The translations under genes and the position numbers were made by a program. A stretch of DNA of 64,000 bases from Lactuca virosa. Its lineage: Eukaryota; Streptophyta; Magnoliopsida; Asterales; Asteraceae. Each line of letters begins with the position of its first letter. The first letter of the stretch is position 1. The notes beneath the pieces are model-generated. The model was not told the DNA's origin and ran no database searches. It was given only the letters and a program-made list of their open reading frames with translations. The DNA lies in NCBI GenBank assembly GCA_928212115.1, contig CAKMRJ010005634.1, forward strand, positions 257,042,220-257,106,219, written 5' to 3'. This document shows positions 1 to 11,358 of this stretch, in pieces.

Positions 1-264
1 AAATCATGGTACTCGGACCATGACATCACCTCTCGATCTGCTACAAATCATGGCACTCGAACCATGACGTCACCTCTCGCTCTGCTACAAATAATGGTAC
101 TCGAACCATGACATCACCTCTCGATTTGCTACAAATCATGGTACTCAAACCATGACGTCACCTCTCGATCTGCTACAAATCATGGTACTCGAACGATGAC
201 ATCACCTTTCGATCTGCTACAAATCATGGTACTTGAACCATGACGTCACCTCTCGATCTGCTAC
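1..264. repeat. 44-bp tandem repeat array (six units)
   Basis: Six head-to-tail units of exactly 44 bp start at 1, 45, 89, 133, 177 and 221. Each has the pattern AAATCATGGTACTCGAACC, then a GACATCACC or GACGTCACC core, then CGATCTGCTAC. Units differ by only one to three bases. The core alternates strictly A/G from unit to unit, so the true period may be 88 bp. The array begins at the window edge and probably continues upstream. It lies in the internal (leader or gag-proximal) part of the minus-strand LTR element whose PBS and LTR follow at 1188-2801. No protein function is visible. Confidence 0.93.
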
Positions 265-1187
265 TTAGATCCCCCGGAATACTCCTTGCATCGAGTATGG
301 GTCCTCTGCTTTCAGTAGTACGGGCCCATACCACCTGCTACATCTACCCATACTCTCTACACGGACCATCCCAGAGTCCCTAAGTAGCTGCTCAACCTTC
401 TGAGTCACCAATTCCAACACGCGTGCTCGCTTCCCATCGAAATGCTCTACTCTGTCAGTGTACTCACCTGACTAAGGTCACTTCCTAGGCTCTTCCTAGG
501 TTCTCACACTTCTCCGCCATCAGCTGCTGAGGAACTCCTTATGATGCCAGTCAACTACCTCCTGAATATCATCACATTCACTTGGTAGCTGTCTCCCATC
601 ATCGGGAGTTCCACAAAGCACGAAGCAAGCAGCATTCGGGTATCGAATAAGCACGTAAAACCCACTCTAGGTGATAACTCCACTTGCTCTACTCATACTC
701 AAAAGATATCACCGAACTCAGCAACTCTACCCCTCGCGGGTATCTAACTACTCTCTCAATAGGCTCCACAAATGCTCATCTAGGTATCTCTTCTAGATTT
801 CTCCTCTACTCAAATCCCTCTCTAAAAGGATTCCTGCTAGGTACTCTTACTCAGCACATACTTGAAAGCATATCACAGATAACAGCAACTCCTAGGCTAA
901 GGCATCACAAATTAGGCCACTCTAGTCCTAAAATATGAAATACCTAACCTATCTTTAGCATGCATAATATCTCATAACATTTCTCATAAATGTCTCATAA
1001 TACAAAAGTAAGGGTATTTTGGGAAATCACCGTTCGGGCTCTGGCTGATTGTACACACTTCTCCAACTCGTTTTCTCTTAAACTCTTTTTCATTTTTAGA
1101 AAAAATTTATCTCTTTGAAAATCTTTCTCAATTCCTCAGTTTGAGTTCAAACACACCTGGAGGCGCATCCGAATCCCTAAAACCAAG
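265..1187 (-). mobile_element. Internal region of minus-strand LTR retrotransposon, 5' leader
   Basis: Sequence between the 44-bp array and the primer binding site. Only short open frames are present, and none matches gag, protease, RT or integrase motifs I can recognise. By position (immediately downstream of the PBS on the minus strand) it is the untranslated leader, with gag expected beyond the left edge of the window. Element boundary and family are inferred. Confidence 0.5.
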
Positions 1188-1200
1188 GCTCTGATACCAA
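1188..1200 (-). other. Primer binding site, initiator tRNA-Met type
   Basis: On the minus strand this reads TTGGTATCAGAGC, complementary to the 3' end of plant initiator tRNA-Met. It lies 2 nt from the LTR end at 1203. It fixes the element as minus strand and the adjacent LTR as the 5' LTR. Confidence 0.85.
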
Positions 1201-1202
1201 CT

Positions 1203-2801
1203 TGTAACGACGTAAATTTTCAAAACAAATTTTTCATTTTAAATCATATAATCTTCATAGCACATTTCATAAAATCTCATTTGTTTAATATACAAAATGC
1301 ACTCCATGTTTAATTAATTGATAATCCAGGATCCTCGAAACATATTTCCTTCTCTGGTGTGTACAATCGAGTCGGTGCTGTCCCACGATCCTGAGAAACC
1401 TGAAACACATGACACATAACACGGTAAGCACGAAGCTTAGTGAGTTCCCCAAAATACCACATACAGCACATATTAGCCACTCGAGGCTATAACTCTATGG
1501 ACCCTTTGGTCCTAACTCTGTGGAACCTCTGGTCCTAACTCTGTGGACCCTCTAAAACACACATAGCATAAATCACATAGAAATAATGCAGTGTATCACA
1601 TCATATAAATGGCATACAAGGTACTCTGTCACCCAAATCTAATTACCACTATAGGTAAAGTATAGTGAGAAGACTCACCTCGGGTAACTCGAATGATCTC
1701 GAACTCGAAACACTGATCTAGCCTCCGCCTAATCACATACAGAAAATATCTCTACTTAATAAAAGCTCTCAAAGGATAGACTAATCCCTTCCTATACTCT
1801 CTCAGAAGGGTAAAAGACCATTCTACCCCTCCAATGGTCCAAAAGTCCATTTGTTGACTAAACCCTAAAAGTCAACATAAGTCAACCCTAAGGAGTACGC
1901 GGCGCGTACCAGACTCCTATGTTGGGCGTACTCGACCGCTATATTGATATCGGGCTGATTGAGCCCTACGCCCCGCGTACTGGGATTTACGCTCAGCGTA
2001 CGTCCCAGTTTCACTATTATCTCACTTATGGTCTTAATCAGTTAAGACTTTGGCTCAAAATACAGATCTGGACCCTCTACAGCCTCCTAATCCATAAAGT
2101 CGAAAACTTTACGCCTTTGCATGGCTGTAATGGTCATCAACTTCCAAAACACACCACTTCCTTCACTAAAGAGCTCTTATCTCATGCATGGCTCACTCCT
2201 AATGTCCAAGATTGGATTTTTATGGATCTATAACTCTTTATACACTGAATATGGACAGATCAAGGTCTTATGGAGCTCCTTTACTCATAAAGTCTCCACC
2301 TTTGGGACAAAAACCCTAGAAATGGTCCATAAAGCTCAAATCAAAAGGTTGAGAAAGCTTTAAGCTTTTTACCTCCAAATGATGCTCCAACCTCAGAAAG
2401 TTCAGATCCCAAGCTTACCCTCCAACTCTAGCTTCTTCAATGGCACCTCACTTTCTTCAAAAGCACACAAGAACACTTTCAAGCTCAACCACACTCACAC
2501 TAGCTCTAGAACGAGGGTTAGGGACACTTAGGGTTTTGCTCTCTGGAAATGGTGGCTAAAAGTGAGGCCATAATGTTCCTAATATAGGGCTCACCCCCAC
2601 AATTAGGGTTTCAATCTGAACCTAGTACGCCCAGCGTACTGGGTAGGCTCCGCGTCAAGAATACGCTCATGAGTACGTGCAGCGTACTCTTCAGTACGCC
2701 CAGCGTACTCAATTTCCACATAACCTTTTCCATGGGCTAAATATGACAACTTGAGGAAAGAAGAAGGACCAATTAGATATACCTGATTCCGGGATGTTAC
2801 A
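1203..2801 (-). mobile_element. 5' LTR of minus-strand LTR retrotransposon
   Basis: About 1.6 kb bounded by TGTAAC...GTTACA terminal inverted hexamers, directly followed on the minus strand by a tRNA-Met PBS. The other LTR lies outside the window, so no TSD can be tested. A TATA-like sequence (CCCTATATTAGG on the minus strand, near 2577-2590) follows a cluster of AGTACGC...GCGTACT palindromes at 2624-2709. The motif GGGGAACTCACTAAGC on the minus strand (near 1435-1455) is shared with solo LTR B at about 59354-59375, so the two LTRs are related. ORFs inside (1919-2233, 2603-2851) look incidental. Confidence 0.8.
2624..2709. repeat. Cluster of 17-bp palindromes in LTR promoter region
   Basis: Perfect dyads AGTACGC-CCA-GCGTACT occur at 2624-2640 and 2693-2709, with a one-mismatch copy at 2672-2688. 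Degenerate copies occur around 1894-2005. On the minus strand they sit just upstream of the TATA-like box, so binding sites for a dimeric protein are conceivable; RNA hairpins are an alternative. Confidence 0.7.
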
Positions 2802-3870
2802 TGGTACTTAGATAAGTACATGAAGACGGGTCTCACAAATAATTGATTCAACGAGTTTATGTGTGATGAACTGGAAATCCTTTTTCCTTTGTAAATAATT
2901 ATGCCTTTAAATAATTATATGTTTCTTCCGAAATGATAATGTGGTGTTTGTGACTCCTCAAACTATACCAATTATAGTTTATCTTGTTTGTTTGTTGAGA
3001 CTATTTATATAAAATCTTTTATATAAATACATAGTAATGATCTTGTCTAGTTTCAAAATGAAGGTTAAACATCATATTTTTGGGTTGTAACCCAAAAATA
3101 GTGAAATAACTAGAATGTACTCCTTTTTGTTAGAAAAGCTATATTTTGGTAAAAAGCTTCCAAAAACCTTGTAGTTTTACAAATCATAATTTTTCTTATG
3201 ATTTCTATAACATAGATTATGTTTTAGTTTTTGTTTAGTTTTTCATTTCAAAACTAATATGTCACAAATAATTGTATAAAAGTTAGTGATAACCTTATCT
3301 TATGAAAATAATGGCTTATACTTTAACATAAAGATGAAACATGCAAGTATTTGTATAATAAATAAATTTTGACTTGTATTTCCCCCTAAAACATGAAAAT
3401 ATCGAAAATGTGGAGGTATGAACTCATCTTGAGTGGATTTGTGGGTTGTTTTGAAGAGATGGTGTGAAGATTTCCAAGCCTAAACACTTGAATGTGGTTG
3501 ATGAACTCTTTGAGGGTGATATTATCCTAGGAGTTTTAACATATAATAATATGTGTAAATAAGATGGAACTAACATAATAGTGTATAAAAACACTAGATC
3601 AACAAGAAATCTTACCAAAAACTCTAAGATTAAGCTTGGAGAAATAAATTCTTTGGAAGATCTTGCACTTGTTCTTTGAGAGAAAGGATGAAGGGAAATG
3701 AAAGAAGTTGAAGAATGAGATATGGAGTGGATTTGTGGTGCTTTTTGTCATGTATAAAGAGGATAAAGGGTGATATGATATGTGCCTAGTTATCTGTTGG
3801 ACAATTACCTTGATACATGTTGGGTATAGTTTTGTATTGGAAAGGAGGAAAACATCTAAATCACAAATTC
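2802..3870 (-). mobile_element. Diverged LTR remnant related to Gypsy C LTR
   Basis: No gene. Read on the minus strand, about 3370-3700 follows the same order of landmarks as the LTR of element C (27840-28170): a run of short ATC/TTC-rich segments, a GGTAAG-type site, then GAGTTCATACC, a TTTTCGA-type segment, and a CATGTTTTAG stretch leading to AATACAAGT. It appears to be an old LTR into which the element ending at 2801 inserted. Boundaries are uncertain; no PBS or TSD was found. Confidence 0.4.
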
Positions 3871-3922
3871 AACTTCCCTTATCTACTTTTCCACCGAGAA
3901 CCCATTGAAATCCCCTTAGTGT

Positions 3923-3948
3923 GACCGAAATCACATGTGATTTCGGTC
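3923..3948. repeat. 26-bp perfect palindrome
   Basis: A perfect dyad with half-site GACCGAAATCACA and no spacer. Partial half-sites GATTTCGGT recur at about 3990 and 4050, making a small cluster. It lies beside the LTR remnant and upstream of the (AT)n tract. Confidence 0.85.
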
Positions 3949-4100
3949 TAGGCGTGTTTTGATCCTATTATATATCCGGCCTTAGCATGATTTCGGTTCT
4001 AAGCATTCCTCACATGATGTTTTCGGTTGGATATCATCCATTAAGGGTGATTTCGGTTTTTGTCTTCTTGACTTTCAAGGTCCATTACAAACATGGTTTT

Positions 4101-4102
<2 letters not shown>

Positions 4103-4165
<63 letters not shown>

Positions 4166-4184
4166 ATAATATATATATATATAT
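4103..4184. repeat. (AT)n microsatellite
   Basis: About 80 bp of AT dinucleotides with a short interruption near 4155. It marks the approximate left edge of the truncated Tat element. Similar tracts occur at 20744-20789, 28834-28894, 43330-43382, 57121-57199, 58351-58391, 59962-60007 and 62008-62080. Confidence 0.95.
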
Positions 4185-4368
4185 CACACAAATGATGCCC
4201 TTTTGACTTTCATAGTTTTATTGCAACAAAATTACGTTGTGAATTCATTTGTACACGGTTACAATTTAGACCTTGCTTGTTCCAAAATTTTCCATTTGTC
4301 ATAGGCTGGATCCACGATTTTGATATTTGCAGAGGATGTTGGATGTCAGGATCATGACGATTAGAATT

Positions 4369-4719
4369 TTAAGGAAGTGATTGAAGGTCAAGATCTTCGA
4401 TTGTTGCTACGTTGGTTGTTTGATCATGGCCATTGGAGGGATCTTCAATGGTTGGGATCATTATATGGGTTATAAGGATCCTGATTTCTGGCGGGATCAC
4501 GGGAGAAGATCCTAGATTGGCCAATGCATCTGCCTCATTGTTTTTTTCTCTGGGAACTTGAATTAGGCTAAAAGCTTCGAATTCAGAGGCTACTTTTTTG
4601 AGAACCTGGAGGTATAGTGATAGTCTTTCGCCTTTTACTCCATAGGATCTATTAAAATGGTTAGTTAATAATAATGAATCAACAAATACCTGAAGATCCT
4701 TGGCCAACTGTAATCCCAT
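4369..4719 (-). pseudogene. Second (archaeal-like) RNase H domain of Tat-type element
   Basis: A 116-residue open frame. Features such as LQVFVDSLLLTNHF, a LYLQVLKKVASEFEAFSLIQ stretch and VPREKNNEADALANLGSS match the extra RNase H found after the RT-RNase H in Tat/Ogre elements. The EADALANLGS motif holds the last acidic residue of the fold. In such elements it is thought to help process RNA-DNA hybrids. The start is not a true initiator, because the domain was part of a polyprotein. No integrase follows, which shows the truncation. Confidence 0.75.
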
Positions 4720-4762
4720 GATCAGTGCTTTGTATTCAACCTTGTTGTATGTTGCATCGAAT

Positions 4763-6260
4763 TCACAGCTGAATGTCTGGGGTATGATGTCCCCCTGTGG
4801 CGATTTTAGTATGATCCCTAGGCTTGTTCCCTAAAATTAGAAGCTCCATCGGTGAAGAGTGTCCATCTTCCCATGCTTTCTTCTTTTTGGATTTCCTTGC
4901 TTTCCAATTTTGCTTCGGATTGTAGATCATCACTGAAATCAGCCACAAATTCTGCTAGTGCTTGTGATTTTATTGTTAATCTTGGTTCATATTTGACGTC
5001 ATATGTGCTAAGCTTTACGGACCACTTTGCCATCCTACGTTACATCTCTGGTTTTCTCATAACATTCTTAATGGGGTAATTAGTTCTTACATGTATAGTT
5101 TGTGTTTCAAAATAGTGTCTTAATTTTGTGGAAGCAGTTACTAATGTAAGTATTAGTTTTTCAAGGTAGGAGTACCTGGTCTCAGGATCCAAGAGACTTT
5201 TACTTACATAGTAGATGGGATGTTGGTCCCCGTTAAGATCCTTGGCTAAAATTGCACTCACAACGTTGTAGGATACTGAAAGGTATGGAATGAGCGGTTC
5301 CCCATCTAGTGGTTTTACCGAAAAGGGTGTTGAACTTAAATAATTTTTAAGTTCTTGAAAAGCATCTTCGTGCTATTTAGTCCATTCAAACCGTTTTTTT
5401 TTCTTCTTCAAGATGTCATAGAAGGGTTTACACCTCTCTGAGGATCTTGAAATGAACATGTTTAGGGTTGCTACTCTTCCTGTTAGTATTTGAATATCCT
5501 TCGTCAAGGATGGGGATATTAAATCAATGATGGCCTTTATTTTCTCCGGAATTGCTTCTATTCCTCTTTTAATTACCATGCATCCAAGGAACTTGCCTGA
5601 TTTCATTCTAAAATGGCATTTGGAAGGATTCAGCTTCATGTTGTATTCTTCTAGTATGTTGAAAGCTTATTCAAGATCCTTGAGGTGATATTTAGCTTTC
5701 TTTAACTTGAACACCATGTCATCAATGTAGACTTCCATGGTGTCCCCCAGTTTGTCCTTAAACATCCGGTTAGCTAGCCTCTGGTGTGTTGCACCTGTAT
5801 TTTTAAAATCAAAAGGGCATAGCAATTTAGCAATATATACATGTTGGGGTTATGAATGTAGTATCCTCTTGGTAAGCTGGTTCCATTTGAATTTTTTGGA
5901 ACCCTGCCGATGCATCCATGAATGTTAATAACTCATGACCAGTCGTAGCATCTATCATGGAATCTATGTGTGGCAGGGGGAAAGGATCCTTAGAGAAAGC
6001 CTTGTTAAGATCTGTATAGTCCACACATACTCTCCATTTTCCATTCTTTTTATGTATGATGACCACGTTGGCTAGCCACCTTGGGAACCTGGCCTCCTTG
6101 ATCATCCCTATCTTAAGAAGTCTTTCCACTTCTTCTTTGATGATCTGATTCCTCTCGGGCGCAAACTTCCTTCTTTTTTGATGTATGGGTCTGAAAGAAT
6201 GATAAATGTTAAGTTTCTGAGTTATAATATTTTTGTTTATACCTTTCATGTCTTCATGTT
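4763..6260 (-). pseudogene. Broken RT-RNase H of Tat-type Gypsy element
   Basis: Frames 6249-5827, 5639-5373, 5261-5040 and 5033-4818 together carry reverse transcriptase and RNase H. Visible blocks: KIGMIKEARFPRWLANVV, GKWRVCVDYTDLNKA, YIDDM (catalytic YXDD, near 5730) and PSKCHF in RT; then IYYVSKSL and the LSTYDVKYEPR / KSQALAEFVADF blocks of RNase H. At least three frame changes or stops separate the pieces, so no continuous product is possible. The order agrees with Ty3/Gypsy elements (RT before RH before INT). Confidence 0.8.
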
Positions 6261-6549
6261 TCCATGCGAAGGTTTTCCTTCTTTCTTTTAGGAACTTTAT
6301 TATATCTTCTTCAGTGTTTTATGGTAGTGAGGATCCTATGAGTACTTTCTTATCGGGATCCTTAAGGTCTAGGGGCACTTTGTTTGTATCTTGTTTTTCG
6401 GCTTCTAGTACATCTCATGCCCTTTGCTTTAATTGATATTCTTTTCGTGGAACTGTGGAAGTCTTCATCGAGGTCTTGAAGCACTCCTTGGATTCTTGTT
6501 GGTCACATATGATCTTCATTGTCCCCCATGGAGTGGGCATCTTCACACA

Positions 6550-7212
6550 TTGATGGTATGTCGATAGGACCGCCTTCATATCATGGAATCCATGGTCTTC
6601 CTAATATAACATTATAGGAGGATAATGTATCAATTACACAAAACCGTTGCATAGCGTTTACCCCCTCTATGTAGATAGGAAACTTTATTTCGTCGACCGT
6701 ATGTTTTGTTTCGCTGCTGAATCCTATTAGTACTGAGGATCTTTTGACTATTTCAGATTCTAGGATGTTCATTGTTTTTAAAGCATCCAGGAGTATAATG
6801 TTGACTGAGGATCCTCCGTCCACAAGGATCCTTCTAAAAAATGGTTGGCGATGTAAAGAGTGATCACCAATCCATCGTGGTGGGGATCCTGGACATCTGC
6901 TCTATCTGTTTCGTCGAAGGTGATCTCATTCTTGTTTGTGATTGATGTATTCTTCTGAGGCCTTTCTTCTTTCTTCGTTTTTGACACTTCGGCATGCCTT
7001 TTTGCTGCAGAATAAGAGGTACCACAAATGTCAGATCCTCTATAGATAACATTGATTTCCTTAGCGTCCGCAGGAGGGGATCCTAGTTTTTTTAGGATTT
7101 TATGAGGATCCTGATCTTTTTCTTTGGATCCTTCTTTTCTTCTTCCAAGGACCTCTTTGAGGTATCCCTTGCTTAGTATGTAATTGATCTCCTTCCTGAG
7201 GGCTATGAAATC
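6550..7212 (-). pseudogene. Gag C-terminal part and aspartic protease of Tat-type element
   Basis: The minus strand from 7212 continues gag, with a Lys/Glu-rich tail at 7052-6864. It leads into the protease around 6830-6581, whose catalytic loop reads VDGGSS followed by VNIILLDALK, then ILGRPW near the end. The DGGSS loop (rather than DSG/DTG) is common in Tat-lineage proteases. The upstream half of gag lies at 16941-17850, beyond the inserted chromovirus; joining 7212 to 16819 restores the order. Frames 7052 and 6987 overlap, indicating a frameshift. Confidence 0.7.
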
Positions 7213-9543
7213 TGTGACATCCCCTAATTTCTCGGCCAGAAAAGACCGATTTAATTTATGCTTTTTAAAATAAAATCAAAGAAATCTTTTTAAAAGATGT
7301 TGCGGAATTGGTCCCCAATACAAAATATGATAAAAGTTTGTCAAAACTTTTCTTTAAGAAATATATAATTTCATTTCATATCAAAACCTCAGGATGTCAT
7401 GTTCCGATACAGATCAAAAGCATAAACAAGACATTATAAGCCTTTCAACAGTTATTTACAACTACTGGCCTATAATCCAAAAATCTCTCATCGTCCTTCG
7501 ACTATGCTCGGGGTCCACTACCTGTAACATACAAAGCTGAGTGGGTCAGGCTTGGGAGCCTGGTGAGCATATAGGGTTTTCAACCCACAGTAATAATAAA
7601 CTTATTAAGTTCATCAATCAACAATAACCCTGATTACCCATTTCCCGTTATCCTCACTTTACATCCCTAAACACTTATCACAAGGGACCTAGCCTAAAGA
7701 ATATCATCGGGATGGACACTACTGCTAAGGGATTTCCTTAGCCATACATGTCCTAAAGGCAACCATGAGGGGGATGGAGTACAGCGAATGAACACCCAAG
7801 TTCATTAACACCTACAGGTTGCGGGCCTGCCAGCGTTCCACTGGACTGTCTAGAAAAGTCTGTGGTCGTCATCCAAACTCCGCTAGATGACTGGATCACA
7901 ATCACATCGAGGCCTCTCATCACTTTATTTCTTCACACACCAACTATCTACCCATGTTTTTCCCAACATATTTGCAGATAAAAATACATATACAGTTTAA
8001 AACTTGTATAAAACATCTATTCATCAGTCACCTCAATTAAACAATTAATATAATTACACGTAGCACGTATTTTATAGAAAATACTTCATATCTAGGTGTA
8101 AGATGAAGGTGACTATACACTCCCATGATTTGATGATAATCGGGCAGCAATGCGTTTCCTAAAACGACCGTTTCTAATAAAACCGGGAGTTTTATTGAGA
8201 AATCGGGCTCTGCAAAGGTCGGGCTTCGAAACCGAAAAGTTAAATTTTACGGGCTTCTCGGGCACTTCGTGGCATATTATGGGGGTCATAATCGATATCG
8301 GGGCTTTAGGGGATGTTAGAATGAAGGAAATATGGAAAAAGGGGTGAAAATGGACAAATTTCCAAAAGTATCCGAGAAGGCTCGCAAGCCCTCTATTTAT
8401 AGGGAGGTCCGAAGTCGGCTAAGGAATGGGGAGTCAGCAGCGAGGACACGCGGCAACAGCTGGGCGAGGGTACGCAGGTGGCTCGCACGTGGGCTGCGCA
8501 TGTGAGGGGCTCGGTGTCGCCTCCTGATTGGACCGAGGTCTAGTCCGAGACTTCGGACGTGGCACCATATGCGAGACTCGGATGCATCATAGAAGACACG
8601 CGTCGGATCCTTAGTGGACCACTTCGGATGGCTCTCTGGTTCGGATGACTCAGCAATATTTCGGACATGTGGCATGATTTAAGCGAGGGTGACGTGGCCG
8701 AAGTCCACGTATGCGAAATTTCCCGGTTTTGACATTATTTCTCGATTTTCGCGCCAAAACTTCTAAAATCCATAACTTTCGCATACGAGCTCCGTTTTTT
8801 ACGTTCTTTATATGCACGCGTAGGTAAAATTACGCTCTACAATTTTCGTTTAGACTTCGTCGGCTAATTTTTGATTTTAATTTTTATATTATTATTTTTA
8901 ACAGACCGAGACAGGAAATCCGTTAAAAATTCATAACTTCTTCATCCGACGTCTGTTTTCGTCTGTCTTTTTACCGTTGTGCTACTATTGACGAGACCTT
9001 CAATTCTCGTTTAGGTCGTTTCGGCTAAAAATCACTCGATCTAAAATTCGAGTTTTTAGTTGTCTACTGCTAAGCTGAAACTTCGAAAAATCATAACTTC
9101 CTCATACGAAGTCAGATTTGGGCATTGTTTTTATACCTACTCTCGGTTTAACGAACACTACGAGTTTCGTTTAGATCATTAAGGCTAAAAAGTAGTTTAT
9201 CAAAAACTCACTTTTTACGACATTCGGCACCGTACCGGTTTTGTCGCGAAACTTCGACATGTCATAACTTTTTCGTTATAACTCGGATTTTGGTATTCTT
9301 TATATATCCATAATCTTTGTCACGCCCACTACAAGTTTCTTAATAGATATCGGCTTTATCTAATATTTATTTTTTAATGCTCATTTTTATTCTTAATTAA
9401 TTAAACCGTAATAATTAAGCATAAAACACATAATTCACATAATATTCACATAATTCCTTTTCATTTCTTCAAAATGAGTTACAAAGGTTAACCGAGACTG
9501 TAATGTCAATATTAATGCCTAGCCTAGAAACACGAGCGTTACA
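7213..9543 (-). mobile_element. 3' LTR of Tekay-like element
   Basis: 2331 bp, near-identical partner of 14493-16813. Four diverged tandem units carrying a TCATAACTTC core at about 8770, 8931, 9091 and 9262 (spacing 160-171 bp) occupy the distal U3. A TATA box (TATAAATA, minus strand) lies at 8394-8401. The 92-residue open frame at 8397-8675 has an equivalent in the other LTR, but this only reflects LTR duplication. Confidence 0.93.
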
Positions 9544-9560
9544 ATTCTCTCCCCCTTAGG
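9544..9560 (-). other. Polypurine tract of Tekay-like element
   Basis: On the minus strand the sequence directly upstream of the 3' LTR reads CTAAGGGGGAGAGAATTG, a typical plus-strand primer for reverse transcription. Confidence 0.85.
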
Positions 9561-9578
9561 ATGATTTCGTCCCCGGAA

Positions 9579-10579
9579 TCACACATCAGCAAACAAATGC
9601 GGGTAGCGACTCATCATGTCCTTCTCCATTTCCCAGGTGAGATTTGGCCCATTCGTATGTTTCCAATGCACAAGCACTAAATCGACCATCTTGCGTTGCA
9701 ATTTCTTAGTCTTACGGTCAACGATTGCCTCAGGTTCTTCAATCAACCTCTTGTTTTCATCCAACCTTAATTCAGAAATGGGAATTATGTCGGGCACATC
9801 TCCCGTGAACTTTCTCCATAACACACATGAAAGGTGTTATGAATACCCTCCAGTTCTTCCGGAAATTCTAGCTTGTAAGCTTGATTCCCGATCCTCTGAA
9901 GAACTTTAAATGGTCCAATAAACCTTGGACTCAACCTTCCCCTTTTACCAAATCTTATAAGTCCCTTCCACGGCGAGACTTTAAGTAAAACCGAATCTCC
10001 AACTTCGAAGGATATCGGTTGTCTTTTCTTGTCAGCATAACTCTTTTGTCGATCTTGAGCTGCTAACATCCTTTCCCTAATCACTTTCAACTTTTCAGCA
10101 GTTTGATGGACTATTTCAGGTCCCATAAATTGCTTTTCCCCAGCCTCCATCCAACATGACGACGTTCGACACTTTTCTCCATACAAAGCGTGATAAGGTG
10201 TCATCTTGATGCTTGAGTGGAAACTATTATTATAGGAAGATTCTACTAGAGGTAAGTGTTCATCCCAGTTACCTTGGAATTCCAGGGTACATGCTCTCAG
10301 CATATCCTCCAATGTTTGAATTGTTTGTTCGCTCTGACCATCGGTTTGCGGATGGTAAGCTGTACTCAAACACAACTTGGTACCCAATTCCTCTTGTAGA
10401 CTTCTCCAAAACCTTGAGGTAAAACGGCTGTCACGATCGGATACAATCGTTAACGGAACAACGTGAAGCCTCACAATTTCCTTCACATAAGAATTCGCAA
10501 GTTTATCCATAGACCATTTCTCGTTGGCTGCTATGAAATGCGCACTCTTAGTGAAGCGATCAACGACCACCCAAATCAT
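9579..10579 (-). pseudogene. Integrase and chromodomain of Tekay-like element (frameshifted)
   Basis: The frame 10579-9785 holds the integrase core: WVVVDRFTKSAHF (first Asp), VSDRDSRFTSRFW (second Asp), and the conserved DGQSEQTIQTLEDML block with the catalytic Glu. It continues with a C-terminal module containing GDSVLLKVSPWKG and RFIGPFKVLQRIG. After FHVC the frame changes, and 9824-9579 carries a chromodomain (EPEAIVDRKTK..., then VLVHWKHT and LTWEMEKDM). Chromodomains target integration to heterochromatin in chromoviruses. The integrase frame is also offset from the RT frame upstream at about 10570. Confidence 0.88.
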
Positions 10580-11348
10580 GTCGTGACCGTTCCAATATTC
10601 TGGGTAGTTTAGTCACAAAATCCATAGTGATATCTTCCCATTTACCCATGAGTACAGGTAAAGGTTCTAAACTCCCATACGGTTTCTGATGTTGTGCCTT
10701 AATCCTAGCACAAGTTACACACTCGGCCACATACTTAGCAACATCGAGCTTCATCGTCGGCCACCAGTAATAGGGTTTTAGATCCCTATACATTTTTGTA
10801 CTGCCGGGATGAATCGAGTACATGGTCTTGTGAGCTTCTTCCATCAGAAGATCTCTTACTCCTCCCGTCTTAGGTACCCAAATCCTATCTTTGAATACCT
10901 TCAGTCCTTGACCGTTTGTATCAAACACCAACGTTTTGCCCAAATGTTCCTCCTTCCGGTCATTTTTCTCTAAAGCTTCCTCTTGAGCTTTCTTTATACT
11001 TTCCACAATTGTCGAGACAACTTCAATTCTCAATGCTCTTGGCCTTTTCTTTTCAAGATTTACCTTCCGACTGAGAGCATCAGCAACAACATTTGCTTTA
11101 CCAGGGTGGTAAAGTATCTCACAGTCGTAGTCCTTGAGTAACTCTAGCCAGCGCCGTTGCCTCATGTTCAATTCTTTCTGATTAAAGAGATATTGAAGAC
11201 TCTTATAATCAGTGAAAAGTTTGCATTTAGTACCATAAAGATAGTGCCTCCATATCTTTAAGGCGAATACTACCGCTGCCAACTCCAGATCATGAGTGGG
11301 GTAGTTCTTTTCATGCTCTTTCAATTGCCTCGATGCATACGCCATCAC
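10560..11348 (-). pseudogene. RNase H and integrase zinc-binding region of Tekay-like element
   Basis: The frame begins at AYASRQLKEHEKNYPTHDLE, which is the RNase H interior, and runs through LFTDYKSLQYLF, the MRQRRWLELLKDYD block and GKANVVADALSR. It then enters the integrase HHCC finger (HPGSTKMYRDL...CVTCARIK). It lies in a different frame from the RT part upstream (junction 11348/11359, where a stop and a 1-bp shift occur) and from the integrase core downstream (about 10570). The domains are otherwise well conserved. Confidence 0.88.
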
Positions 11349-11358
11349 TTTATCCCTT

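Noticed and set aside
1..264. CRISPR-like array
   Set aside because: Units are contiguous without spacers and the DNA is plant nuclear; it is a simple tandem repeat.
684..938. Plus-strand 84-residue ORF
   Set aside because: Starts from a non-ATG codon in the leader of a minus-strand element; no homology recognised.
8397..8675. 92-residue ORF, also found at 15677-15955
   Set aside because: It is conserved only because the two sites are LTRs of the same recent element. It overlaps U3 and the TATA box and matches no family I know.
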